Shown: piece after piece, positions 16,309 through 23,524 of the stretch
Layout: each line of letters opens with the position of its first letter
Position numbering within the stretch: position 1 is the stretch's first letter
Source: a virus
Strand: one strand, 5' to 3'
DNA length: 64,000 bases
IMG/VR virus record: IMGVR_UViG_3300048625_000152
Location: 62,001 to 126,000 of that record
Position numbers and translations under genes: made by a program
Notes under the pieces: generated by a model
Seen by the model: only the letters and a program-made list of their open reading frames with translations
Told to the model about the DNA's origin: nothing
The model's database searches: none

Positions 16309-17206
16309 GGACAAGCTAAAAGAGTACGTAAACTCGTCGGGACTAGTTAACATGAAAGAGTGTGGCCCAGACATTTATGTGCTCAAGTACAAGAAGAAAG
16401 TGTTCTACGATAACTTGTGGAACGAATACATTGCTGAATGCCGTGGAAGTATTGTGGATGCGGATTTTAACCTAGTTACATATCCATTCACAAAGATCTA
16501 CAACTATGGTATCGAAAAGGAAGCACCAGTGCTTGCTCCAGATACTAAGGTAACTGCTTTCCGTAAAGTAAACGGCTTCATGGTTGCATGTACTTGGTAT
16601 AACGGCGACGTGTTGGTTTCCACTACTGGATCTACTGCCAACGACTATGTTGAGTACGCCAAGGAAATGATGCAGAAGCACATGCCTTGGGCAGACTGGC
16701 AAATGGCAATGTGCTCAGCTGACTTACGTGGCATGACTTATATGTTTGAGTGTGTGCATCCCTCTGACCCACATATCATTCCTGAAAAGGCTGGTATGTA
16801 CATTTTGGGTTACCGTGAGAACGAATGGGGTAGCCGTGTAGGACATGACCCAGCTATGCTTAAAGAATTGGCAGAAGTGTTCAAGTGCTATTGTCCAGAA
16901 AGTGTAACAACTAATATGGAACACCTTGTGCAAATGTCAAAGGAATGTAAGCATGAAGGTTATGTGTTCTATACCGACACCGGTGTGAGTGCTAAAATCA
17001 AAAGCCCGTACTACTTGACCTCAAAGTGGGTTTCTCGCAATCCACGCACAGACAAGCTGGTTAACATGCAAGCTGATATTAAGAAGCAGTTAGACGAAGA
17101 GTACTACCCACTGGTGGACGCTATCCGTGCTAACATTGAAGAATATACAGCAATGGATGAGCAAGCTCGTCTAGCATGGGTACGCAACTATTTGGAGGTG
17201 GCCTAA
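16301..17206 (+). CDS. RNA ligase (nucleotidyltransferase family)
   Basis: The 301-residue product shows the ligase motifs in order: motif I FRKVNGFM with the adenylated Lys (KxNG), motif III around TYMFECVHP, motif IV HEGYVFY and motif V AKIKS. This layout fits T4 Rnl1-like RNA ligases. It seals 5'-phosphate and 3'-OH RNA ends, and together with the kinase just upstream forms an RNA repair unit that can undo host anticodon-nuclease damage. ATG 16301 lies inside the end of the kinase gene, implying translational coupling. Confidence 0.88.
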   Translation: MFKDKLKEYVNSSGLVNMKECGPDIYVLKYKKKVFYDNLWNEYIAECRGSIVDADFNLVTYPFTKIYNYGIEKEAPVLAPDTKVTAFRKVNGFMVACTWYNGDVLVSTTGSTANDYVEYAKEMMQKHMPWADWQMAMCSADLRGMTYMFECVHPSDPHIIPEKAGMYILGYRENEWGSRVGHDPAMLKELAEVFKCYCPESVTTNMEHLVQMSKECKHEGYVFYTDTGVSAKIKSPYYLTSKWVSRNPRTDKLVNMQADIKKQLDEEYYPLVDAIRANIEEYTAMDEQARLAWVRNYLEVA

Positions 17207-17207
17207 G

Positions 17208-17423
17208 GATGAGTGGTTTGGTGGATCTAGTAGTGGCGGGTACGTTGCTAGAAAAATTGAAACAGGCCCTTGGCAAGAGTGGTTTGCATGGCGGCCAGTA
17301 AAGATACACGGCGAACGGGTATGGCTTAAAACTGTACTCCGCCGATGTGTTAATACCTACGTTGACATGGATGATTGGAAACGTTATGAATATGGCAACA
17401 TCTTTGACGTTTTAAAAGAGTAG
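17208..17423 (+). pseudogene. Small phage protein lacking a normal start codon
   Basis: The frame from 17208 to the TAG at 17421 encodes 71 residues (DEWFGG, then WFAWRPVKIHGERVWLKTV and DMDDWKRYEYGNIFDVL) that look like a genuine, conserved small phage protein. No ATG, GTG or TTG occurs in frame before it; the codon just ahead is AAG at 17205, overlapping the ligase stop. An ATG at 17209 is in another frame that ends at 17301. Either the start codon was lost by a point change (ATG to AAG), a non-standard start is used, or the read contains an error. A terminator directly follows. Confidence 0.55.
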
Positions 17424-17444
17424 TACTAAGTACTACTTTTTTTT
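17419..17444 (+). terminator. Rho-independent terminator
   Basis: AGTAGTAC and GTACTACT form a perfect 8-bp stem with a TAA loop, followed by eight T residues. It ends the kinase-ligase transcript. Confidence 0.9.
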
Positions 17445-17446
17445 GG

Positions 17447-17475
17447 TTGACTGATAATGGATTCTCGGTTATAAT
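17447..17475 (+). promoter_or_regulatory. Sigma70-like promoter, leaderless class
   Basis: TTGACT and TATAAT are 17 bp apart; ATG 17482 begins seven bases after the -10 box. Confidence 0.8.
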
Positions 17476-17481
17476 ACATAC

Positions 17482-17634
17482 ATGAAGAAACTAATCGCTT
17501 ACTTAAATTCAAAAGAATTTCAGGACTGTATTCGTCCACTGGACAACTACAAATATGGGCAGGGCGAGGACATTGCCGACACCATCGGCCTGTTTGTTAT
17601 AATGGGATTGGTTATGTTGGTAATTTTTATCTAA
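17482..17634 (+). CDS. Small single-span membrane protein, 50 aa
   Basis: The protein has a charged N-terminal half and a C-terminal hydrophobic helix (IGLFVIMGLVMLVIFI). It is the first gene after the promoter and is predicted to be leaderless. A second membrane protein follows nine bases later. Function unknown; small membrane proteins in early regions often affect superinfection or host membrane processes. Confidence 0.65.
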   Translation: MKKLIAYLNSKEFQDCIRPLDNYKYGQGEDIADTIGLFVIMGLVMLVIFI

Positions 17635-17643
17635 GGAACAACA

Positions 17644-17910
17644 GTGTCTAAAACAATTAAAATGACCCGCGACGGTGGCCACTTTTGGCGTGCGCAGTCA
17701 CTAAGCATCTTGCTTACCTGGCCCATGCTGCCCGTAGTTGTAGCAGTTATGATCATTGGGTTTTTGAATCCCCTGTGGTTCCGCGAGTGGTTCCTGGACA
17801 AGCTGATCAGCTATACAGAAAGGTACAGCCGCTGGCGTAACTATAAAGTATACAGTGTGTATTTGGGCATGGATCCCAAAGTTTGGCACACCCTCAAAGG
17901 TGATGTTTGA
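17644..17910 (+). CDS. Membrane protein, 88 aa
   Basis: A hydrophobic stretch (LSILLTWPMLPVVVAVMIIG) at about residues 22-41 forms one long or two short membrane helices, followed by aromatic and basic residues (FREWFLDKLISYTERYSRWR) that probably lie on the membrane surface. The start is GTG 17644, supported by AAGGAACAAC. It shares a transcript with the small membrane gene upstream. Confidence 0.6.
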   Translation: MSKTIKMTRDGGHFWRAQSLSILLTWPMLPVVVAVMIIGFLNPLWFREWFLDKLISYTERYSRWRNYKVYSVYLGMDPKVWHTLKGDV

Positions 17911-17911
17911 T

Positions 17912-17940
17912 TTGTCCGAAAATGATTTCTTTGCTATAAT
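17912..17940 (+). promoter_or_regulatory. Sigma70-like promoter with conserved leader
   Basis: TTGTCC, 17-bp spacer with GAAAATGATTTC, then TATAAT. The transcript should begin at the A of ACATAGCAGC and carry an AAGGAG leader before ATG 17970. Confidence 0.75.
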
Positions 17941-17969
17941 ATACACATAGCAGCAAAAAGGAGTCAGAT

Positions 17970-18170
17970 ATGCCAAAAGATTACTATCCAAAGTTTTACG
18001 AAGTATACGTTGAGCGATTTTTTGCTCCTCCTGCAGGTGGACGTGGTTACAGTTCTGAGCGTGTGATCAAAGCAGGCTTAACTGAAGACGAAGCCAAAGG
18101 CATGGTTGCAGAACTCCGTCCAACTTGCACAGGTGACAAGTATGTTGGTTCTCGTGTAATGAAAGACTAA
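17970..18170 (+). CDS. Small hypothetical protein, 66 aa
   Basis: A small soluble protein with an aromatic N terminus (DYYPKFYEVYVERFF) and a Gly-rich loop. It opens a run of eight small genes that overlap each other by a few bases (17970-19982), evidently one early operon. No family recognised. Confidence 0.55.
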   Translation: MPKDYYPKFYEVYVERFFAPPAGGRGYSSERVIKAGLTEDEAKGMVAELRPTCTGDKYVGSRVMKD

Positions 18171-18177
18171 GGTGCGT

Positions 18178-18396
18178 ATGATTACTGACCGTGAACAAAT
18201 ACACAACCTTGCTAAACTCACAGGTTGCCAGATAGTTAAGAATGTTTGTGGTAACCCCATGTTTACTATGACCACTTATGAACTGCAACAGTACACCGAA
18301 ATGGTTGTGCGCAAATGTACCAACATTGTGTTACATTACACTGATGTTGATGAAGGGGTATCAGTAGCAAAGAAACATTTCGGGGTTGAAAAATGA
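18178..18396 (+). CDS. Small hypothetical protein, 72 aa
   Basis: The frame also has GTG at 18172, two codons upstream; ATG 18178 is preferred with AAGGTGCG as a weak binding site. The central segment MTTYELQQYTEMVVRKC looks helical. It overlaps the next gene by four bases (ATGA). Function unknown. Confidence 0.5.
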   Translation: MITDREQIHNLAKLTGCQIVKNVCGNPMFTMTTYELQQYTEMVVRKCTNIVLHYTDVDEGVSVAKKHFGVEK

Positions 18397-18620
18397 ACGA
18401 ACAGCTAATAGCAAAAATTGCATATGAAACATTACTACGGACCGGAGCTCCAACAGGATCTACAGAATGGCAAAAAATCTTCGCCGAGTTGATTGTGAAG
18501 GAATGTGCTGATGCCGCTGACATGGCACAGGACGCAGGTTGCGAATATGCTGGCGACTATGTTGCTGAATACATGGGTTTCGGTCAAGAACATGGTGTAA
18601 CAGAATGGAGAGCAAAATGA
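18393..18620 (+). CDS. Small hypothetical protein, 75 aa
   Basis: A mostly helical protein (IAKIAYETLLRTG, FAELIVKECADAADMA), a pattern I recall from many phage early genes of unknown role. It overlaps both neighbours by four bases, which indicates translational coupling. Confidence 0.55.
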   Translation: MNEQLIAKIAYETLLRTGAPTGSTEWQKIFAELIVKECADAADMAQDAGCEYAGDYVAEYMGFGQEHGVTEWRAK

Positions 18621-18907
18621 ACATCCAAACCGTAGCAGAAAATCTGCGTAACACAATCGCCGGCAAGGAAGAATTGCTGGTTAAAAGACGCCAAGAACTA
18701 GAAGATGGTGATTGCTATAGTGACTCCGCCCACCAGGCAATTATTCGCTTTCTGACAATCAACATTGACGAACTCAAGCGTATCTTGCAGGATGTGGAAG
18801 TGTGTTGCAAGCAAGCTGCCGACGACAGCTGGATCACTAACCCGGACCGCATGGGCGGTGGCGGATGGACGGCAGAAGAACTTGATCCCAACAGAGGTTG
18901 GAAATGA
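18617..18907 (+). CDS. Coiled-coil hypothetical protein, 96 aa
   Basis: Two long helices (LRNTIAGKEELLVKRRQELE and FLTINIDELKRILQDVEVCC) suggest an antiparallel coiled coil, followed by a Gly/Trp-rich tail. ATG 18617 gives an ATGA junction with the upstream gene. Function unknown. Confidence 0.55.
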   Translation: MNIQTVAENLRNTIAGKEELLVKRRQELEDGDCYSDSAHQAIIRFLTINIDELKRILQDVEVCCKQAADDSWITNPDRMGGGGWTAEELDPNRGWK

Positions 18908-19011
18908 AAGAGTTTGGCATTTGGTATCACATCAAGTATTGGGTTGGCTCAATCTTGTTGTTGCCAATTGCCGTTGTGTTAAACTTGCTTAGATGGGTCT
19001 TTGGAAAATGA
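18904..19011 (+). CDS. Very small membrane protein, 35 aa
   Basis: The short frame encodes a single transmembrane helix (VGSILLLPIAVVLNLL) flanked by aromatic and basic residues. ATGA overlaps at both ends place it firmly in the operon even though it is tiny. Confidence 0.55.
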   Translation: MKEFGIWYHIKYWVGSILLLPIAVVLNLLRWVFGK

Positions 19012-19271
19012 AAACTTACGAAGAAATGATCCATTTCACTGTGGATCAAATGAGTGACCGGTTGCGCTACAATGCTTGGTGTGCATACATTCTTTTAGCA
19101 GAAGCATATGGCAAAACGCAGGAAGAAGTAGCCAAGGATATTAATGCAGAAGTGTCTTGGCGAGAGCACGAACGTCGCACCCAGAAAAAAGCCGAGCAAC
19201 GTGCCAGCAACGAAGCACGTCGATTGGCCAACCTAGCAAACAAGGCAGCAAATGAAACAAGTGGTGTATAA
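19008..19271 (+). CDS. Helical hypothetical protein, 87 aa
   Basis: The N-terminal 45 residues are amphipathic (TYEEMIHFTVDQMSDRLRYN), and the second half is strongly charged and helical (EHERRTQKKAEQRASNEARR), possibly nucleic-acid binding. It overlaps the next gene by 20 bases. Function unknown. Confidence 0.5.
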   Translation: MKTYEEMIHFTVDQMSDRLRYNAWCAYILLAEAYGKTQEEVAKDINAEVSWREHERRTQKKAEQRASNEARRLANLANKAANETSGV

Positions 19272-19437
19272 AGGCAGCATCCTGGCAAAAGGCTCACAAG
19301 CCCTGGAGATGTGGGAAGATTGGCAAAAAGCAAAAAGTGATCGTAATAAGTTTCAGGACAAGCTGGATAAGCACATGAAACAGTTAGACGCAAACGCAAA
19401 AGATTTGGTGACAAGATATGAGAGTGTTCAAAAGTGA
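19252..19437 (+). CDS. Small helical hypothetical protein, 61 aa
   Basis: A charged helical protein (EMWEDWQKAKSDRNKFQDKL) overlapping both the preceding gene (20 bases) and the next gene (20 bases). The long overlaps leave little doubt that the operon is compressed, but no function can be named. Confidence 0.45.
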   Translation: MKQVVYKGSILAKGSQALEMWEDWQKAKSDRNKFQDKLDKHMKQLDANAKDLVTRYESVQK

Positions 19438-19705
19438 TGGTAGGTACAAATACCACAACCAAGGGTTAATTTACATCTGCGAGTTTATGTGGCACGGTGA
19501 GCGGGAGTTATTCAAAAAGTTAATCCCAGCATTTGTAGACATGTACGGGCCGTCACACGAATCGGTGCCCACTGCAAACGGATTTAATATTCGCAAGTAC
19601 AATGAGAACTACCGCCTCGAGATGAATGCAACCGCCAAGCGCAGACGCATTTACATGAGGGAAGAACATTACATCACCATGGTGATGTTGACATTGGGGC
19701 ATTAG
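19418..19705 (+). CDS. Hypothetical protein, 95 aa
   Basis: The protein has an aromatic N terminus and ends in YMREEHYITMVMLTLGH. Its last segment resembles the end of the next protein (a strand followed by a short hydrophobic helix), so the two may be distant paralogues. It stops at TAG, one of few amber-terminated genes here. Confidence 0.5.
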   Translation: MRVFKSDGRYKYHNQGLIYICEFMWHGERELFKKLIPAFVDMYGPSHESVPTANGFNIRKYNENYRLEMNATAKRRRIYMREEHYITMVMLTLGH

Positions 19706-19706
19706 A

Positions 19707-19982
19707 ATGAGATTGGTAAAATTAAACAAAACGCATAAGGCATACAAGGAACACCATCACCATTGGGCGTTTCGTTTTAGCAGCTACGATAGTAAACTGT
19801 GCCCCAAGATTGAACGCATCATGCACGACATCCATGGCAGTCAATATGCCTACAACCATAGCCAAGTTTGGAAATCCAACTTTGGTTCCCCTGTGCGTGG
19901 CAACAATGGCTATCGCCCATATTGGATCAGCTTTACTAACGAAGCAGATGCCACTTTGGTGCTATTGCAGTTAACTAACTAA
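19707..19982 (+). CDS. Hypothetical protein, 91 aa
   Basis: A His/Lys-rich N terminus (KTHKAYKEHHHHW) is followed by PYWISFTNEADATLVLLQL, a strand-helix ending similar to that of the preceding gene. It is the last gene of the operon; a weak hairpin with T residues follows. Function unknown. Confidence 0.5.
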   Translation: MRLVKLNKTHKAYKEHHHHWAFRFSSYDSKLCPKIERIMHDIHGSQYAYNHSQVWKSNFGSPVRGNNGYRPYWISFTNEADATLVLLQLTN

Positions 19983-19983
19983 A

Positions 19984-20008
19984 GTAGTACTTTTTAGTGC
20001 TAGATTTT
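19984..20008 (+). terminator. Possible weak terminator
   Basis: TAGTAC and GTGCTA can form a six-pair stem (one G-U) around a TTTTTA loop, followed by GATTTT. The sequence resembles a decayed copy of the strong terminator at 17419. Confidence 0.35.
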
Positions 20009-20010
20009 GG

Positions 20011-20039
20011 TTGACCCGAAATGGATTTCTTGCTATAAT
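20011..20039 (+). promoter_or_regulatory. Sigma70-like promoter with conserved leader and spacer dyad
   Basis: TTGACC and TATAAT are 17 bp apart; the spacer contains the perfect dyad GAAATGGATTTC. The transcript should start at ACATAGC and carry AGGAG ahead of ATG 20072. Confidence 0.85.
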
Positions 20040-20071
20040 AACTACATAGCAAAGCAAAACAGGAGTAGAAG

Positions 20072-20476
20072 ATGGCATACGTTAGTCAAGAACTTAAAGC
20101 AAAATTGGCCCCACAACTTCGTGCAATTTGCAAAGAGTACAAGGTCAAGGCCAGCATTGCAGTACGTCATCACTCTACCCTTGTGCTTAACATTAGCCAA
20201 GGTGAAATTGACTTCATTGGTAACGCGAACCGAGTTAGCGAATCTAAAGCACACGGGCGCGATTGGCGCAAAGCAGAAGGCTCACTGGACGTGAATCCTT
20301 ACTGGTTTCAGGAACACTTTGATGGTGTTGCTCTTGTGTTTTTGCGTAAAATCTTTGCAGTCATGAATGACGGCAATTGGGACAAAAGCGACATCCAGAC
20401 CGACTACTTCAACGTTGGTTGGTATGTGGATGTAAACGTGGGCCGTTGGGACAAGCCCTACGCATTGGTTAAGTAA
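20072..20476 (+). CDS. Conserved phage protein, 134 aa
   Basis: The sequence has a clear alpha/beta fold: a helix (QELKAKLAPQLRAICKEY), strands (VKASIAVRHHSTLVLNIS), and a C-terminal DYFNVGWYVDVNVGRWDKPY segment. I recall relatives in many phages and mobile elements, with no proven activity. It is the first gene behind a strong promoter, with an AGGAG leader, so it should be made early and in quantity. Confidence 0.6.
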   Translation: MAYVSQELKAKLAPQLRAICKEYKVKASIAVRHHSTLVLNISQGEIDFIGNANRVSESKAHGRDWRKAEGSLDVNPYWFQEHFDGVALVFLRKIFAVMNDGNWDKSDIQTDYFNVGWYVDVNVGRWDKPYALVK

Positions 20477-20477
20477 T

Positions 20478-20855
20478 ATGAGCAAGACAAATACTTTCAT
20501 CCTCAGCTGGGACTGCGAAGGCCTTGAAGCCTGCGTGGACATTACAGATGATCTCGTACGCTGTGATGACTTTGAGCGTGAAAGTATTTTTGAGCGCATT
20601 AAAAACCCCAACATTGAGCCGCACAATGAAGCATTGAATAAAATCACAAAAATGATCCACATGATGCAGTTGCGGGCTCGTTACAATCCACAGCGCAATT
20701 ACGAAATCTACAAAATCAATACTACACCCAGCATTGATAAAGACAGCATGATTCGCATGTTCGAGGAAGACCCTCAAGCAGCAGCAGACTTAATCAGAGA
20801 TCGCGGAGACCAACTCTATAGCGATCGTCGTTCTTCACCAAGGAAAATATCATGA
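20478..20855 (+). CDS. Hypothetical protein, 125 aa
   Basis: A mixed alpha/beta protein that starts with a strand (NTFILSWDCEGLEACVDI) and continues with helices, ending in a basic tail. It starts one base after the upstream stop and overlaps the next gene by four bases. No function recognised. Confidence 0.55.
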   Translation: MSKTNTFILSWDCEGLEACVDITDDLVRCDDFERESIFERIKNPNIEPHNEALNKITKMIHMMQLRARYNPQRNYEIYKINTTPSIDKDSMIRMFEEDPQAAADLIRDRGDQLYSDRRSSPRKIS

Positions 20856-21034
20856 ACAACAAGCCACTTTCTATTAACGGTTATACATTTAGCATCGAGC
20901 TGACCAAGCGTGATCTGGAAAACTTCCAGCGCCAATTTGGCGAGTTTCAAGGGCAAGCACAAGACAACTTCATGGAAATGATGGACTACGCAGACGCCAA
21001 AGAAGTTATTGCAAACATTAAGGCTAAACTGTGA
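20852..21034 (+). CDS. Small hypothetical protein, 60 aa
   Basis: A short protein with two beta strands (PLSINGYTFSIEL) followed by a long helix. It overlaps the preceding gene by four bases and the following gene by four bases. Confidence 0.5.
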   Translation: MNNKPLSINGYTFSIELTKRDLENFQRQFGEFQGQAQDNFMEMMDYADAKEVIANIKAKL

Positions 21035-21213
21035 GCACATTCGATAGTTGGCTAGAGGAAGAAGACATTCAACGACTTTGGAACGTATGTCACGGGCTGC
21101 TACCAGAAACCGCAGCAACTTTTGATGAAATAAAAGAGTTTGAACGCATTGTTATGCACACCGCAATGATTAAAATGGGCGGTGCTGGGTATACTCAATC
21201 TACGTTGCAGTAG
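21031..21213 (+). CDS. Small hypothetical protein, 60 aa
   Basis: A helical protein with a GTG start that overlaps the previous stop (GTGA). It terminates at TAG (21211), and the next gene, at 21226, is in the same frame with no other stop between them. Read-through of this amber codon would fuse the two products. Confidence 0.5.
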   Translation: MSTFDSWLEEEDIQRLWNVCHGLLPETAATFDEIKEFERIVMHTAMIKMGGAGYTQSTLQ

Positions 21214-21214
21214 G

Positions 21215-21222
21215 CTAAATAC
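21215..21222 (+). promoter_or_regulatory. T4-like late promoter element
   Basis: CTAAATAC lies four bases before ATG 21226, a spacing also seen at 2780. Confidence 0.4.
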
Positions 21223-21225
21223 TGT

Positions 21226-21432
21226 ATGTCACAAAACGGAATCTCAACCCTATCCACAAAAGAAGCAAAGCAAAAGGCTAAACTTGACCTTGCAGCAACT
21301 GACCGCGCAGCAGTAGGTAACCCGCGTGATGTATATGATATCACCCAATTGCCAACACAGTACAGCGGCGACGATGTTGTAGACAATCCAAACGTCGGAG
21401 GCCTAGTGCAAGGCCGACCCTGGACCACCTAA
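21226..21432 (+). CDS. Small conserved protein, 68 aa, possibly virion-associated
   Basis: The product begins MSQNGISTLSTKEAKQKAKL and ends in a Gly/Pro-rich tail (GGLVQGRPWTT). I recall similar small proteins next to structural genes in T4-like aquatic phages. The late promoter element directly upstream and the large membrane coiled-coil gene downstream support a late role. Function not established. Confidence 0.5.
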   Translation: MSQNGISTLSTKEAKQKAKLDLAATDRAAVGNPRDVYDITQLPTQYSGDDVVDNPNVGGLVQGRPWTT

Positions 21433-21447
21433 ATTTAATCAAAACTT

Positions 21448-21498
21448 TTGACTTTACAGATATCATAATGTAAACTGTTGGTTAACCCCAATAAATAC
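21448..21498 (+). promoter_or_regulatory. Overlapping sigma70-like and late promoters
   Basis: TTGACT and TAAACT are 17 bp apart (21448-21476), and AATAAATAC follows at 21490-21498, six bases before ATG 21504. The gene could be expressed both early and late. Confidence 0.5.
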
Positions 21499-21503
21499 AC
21501 ACT

Positions 21504-23147
21504 ATGATATTCGGATATTTCACACTTCTTGTAGCACTAATTATTAGTGCCGTTGCAGAATACTACAGCATTGTAGGTCTTACTGCTATCTTCTCTGCGG
21601 CTTTTTGGCCCATTGTTATTATGGGTGCAGTGCTCGGAGTAGGCAAAATCACTGCCGCAGTTTGGCTAAAACTCAATTGGGAACGTGCTAGCTGGACCTA
21701 CAAGTTATACCTTGTGCCGGCCGTGGCATTCCTAATGGTACTAACTAGTATGGGCATCTTTGGTTTCCTAAGTAAAGCGCACTCGGACCAAAGCATGATA
21801 TCCGGTGATAGCATGGCTAAAGTTGCTATCTATGATGAAAAAATCAAAATCTCAAAGGATAATATTGATGCGAACCGGAAGGCGATTAAACAAATGGATG
21901 AAGCTTTGGACCAGGTGTTGGCTCGAAGCAGTGATGAAAAAGGTGCCGACAAAGCTGTTGCAATTAGACGTAGTCAACAAAAAGAACGCACAAGACTTCA
22001 ATCCGAGATCCAAGCCGAACAGAAAACTATTACCGCCCTTGGCGAAGAGGCAGCGCCTTTGCGGGCTGAATTCCGCAAAGTTGAAAGTGAAGTCGGTCCA
22101 ATTAAATACATCGCGGCGTTGATCTACGGGGACAACCCAGATGCTAACATCCTTGAAAAAGCAGTACGGTTAGTCATCATGATGATTGTCGCGGTGTTTG
22201 ATCCGCTTGCTCTTGTGCTAATTTTAGCAGCGCAACAAAGCCTAAAATGGTCACGTGGGGAGGAACACACACCTGACGAGGTGAACAAATATACGGAGAC
22301 CGCTAACAGTCATGTTGCAGTCGAAGAACCCCACGAGCCCACTCCCGATGTAGAGGAACATATTGCAGTAGACGATTACACGGTGTTGGACGCTGAGCCC
22401 ATAGTTCAGAGTGTCCCTGCTGAGTCTACCACTACAGAGGAAGTGGATTTGTTTGCGTACCTAAAGAAACCCTTTGTTCATTTTTCAAACCTGCCACCGA
22501 TGGTACATAAGCGTGAAGTGGTTGCAGATGAGGTGATGGCACCAGAGTATGATGAAGATGATGGGCCGTTAACAGATGAACAAGTGGCGCAACTTATCAA
22601 GTCTGTGGAAGCATTTAAGGCCGCAGTTGATACCAAAGAATCCGAAGATGACATAGCCATTGAGTCTGGATTAGGCATCCAGCAATCTTCTCCAGAGATC
22701 CTAACAATGGGCATTGACGAAATCGAGCGTCCGGGTGACTACATTACTCCCCCTGAGTACACCGGCCCAATGAAAGAAGTAGTTGAAGAGCACATTGATC
22801 CAAATACTCGTATCAAAACTCTCAGTCACTCGTGGGTACCTGACCTAGATGCCCATGCAGACAATATTGATCGTGCTAAAGCAGCTAACGCAGACTTTGG
22901 AACTAAGTTTCCAGAATCTGCAAACAAAGGTGACATGTATCTGCGTGTAGACTTCTTGCCAGCTAGGCTGTTTAAGTTTAATGGCGTTAAGTGGATTGAA
23001 GTTGACAAAGCAGCAACTGATAGCTACACTTACAATGAAGAATACATCAAGTACCTAATTGACAAAATCAATAGCGGCGAATACGATGTTGAAACACTAA
23101 GCGAAAGCGAACAAGAGCAGATTCGCGAATATCTAAAGAGCAAATGA
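21504..23147 (+). CDS. Membrane protein with coiled coil and acidic tail, 547 aa
   Basis: Residues 1-95 hold three hydrophobic helices (GYFTLLVALIISAVAEYY, AAFWPIVIMGAVLGVGKI, LYLVPAVAFLMVLTSMGIFG). Residues 105-200 form a long coiled coil. A further membrane helix (VRLVIMMIVAVFDPLALVLI) follows at about 222-245, then a long acidic, low-complexity tail. The same layout is known from conserved T4-like aquatic phage proteins detected in virions, but the function is not settled. It shares a four-base overlap with the next gene, which leads into clpX. Confidence 0.7.
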   Translation: MIFGYFTLLVALIISAVAEYYSIVGLTAIFSAAFWPIVIMGAVLGVGKITAAVWLKLNWERASWTYKLYLVPAVAFLMVLTSMGIFGFLSKAHSDQSMISGDSMAKVAIYDEKIKISKDNIDANRKAIKQMDEALDQVLARSSDEKGADKAVAIRRSQQKERTRLQSEIQAEQKTITALGEEAAPLRAEFRKVESEVGPIKYIAALIYGDNPDANILEKAVRLVIMMIVAVFDPLALVLILAAQQSLKWSRGEEHTPDEVNKYTETANSHVAVEEPHEPTPDVEEHIAVDDYTVLDAEPIVQSVPAESTTTEEVDLFAYLKKPFVHFSNLPPMVHKREVVADEVMAPEYDEDDGPLTDEQVAQLIKSVEAFKAAVDTKESEDDIAIESGLGIQQSSPEILTMGIDEIERPGDYITPPEYTGPMKEVVEEHIDPNTRIKTLSHSWVPDLDAHADNIDRAKAANADFGTKFPESANKGDMYLRVDFLPARLFKFNGVKWIEVDKAATDSYTYNEEYIKYLIDKINSGEYDVETLSESEQEQIREYLKSK

Positions 23148-23524
23148 CAACTAACTTTATTACCCCGCCGGATTTTGTAGAAGATCCAAATCATTCAGTA
23201 TTGCTAATTGACGTCGATCCAGTTGACGTTGAAACATTGGCATTTTTATGCGCAGGACATAACGAAGCATTTAATGTGTATCTGTACAGTGCAGAGTTAG
23301 ATGACGTTAATTGGCTTACCAAGGCAGCAGGGCAAGTAGATGCAATCGTAGTAAACACCGCTGCTACCGAGCTAAGTCCAATCAAAGACCTATTTGTTGG
23401 GTCAGAAAAAACATACCATTACGGGCCAAAGAACTTTATCAACAATGATCGTAAATACACTAACGTATTAGAATATTTTATCAAAAGAGCCCATGAGCGA
23501 AACCATTCAACCGATCCACTGTAA
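23144..23524 (+). CDS. Hypothetical protein upstream of clpX, 126 aa
   Basis: The fold appears to be alpha/beta and receiver-like: HSVLLIDVDPVD, AFNVYLYSAELDD, VDAIVVNTAATELS, with strands ending in acidic or polar residues. No catalytic signature is clear. It overlaps the gene before by four bases and clpX by 32 bases, so its expression is coupled to ClpX. It could be a ClpX adaptor, which is speculation from position. Confidence 0.55.
   Translation: MTTNFITPPDFVEDPNHSVLLIDVDPVDVETLAFLCAGHNEAFNVYLYSAELDDVNWLTKAAGQVDAIVVNTAATELSPIKDLFVGSEKTYHYGPKNFINNDRKYTNVLEYFIKRAHERNHSTDPL

Noticed and set aside
17209-17301. 30-residue frame starting at ATG 17209
   Set aside because: It is out of frame with the conserved-looking product at 17208-17423 and has no recognisable features of its own.
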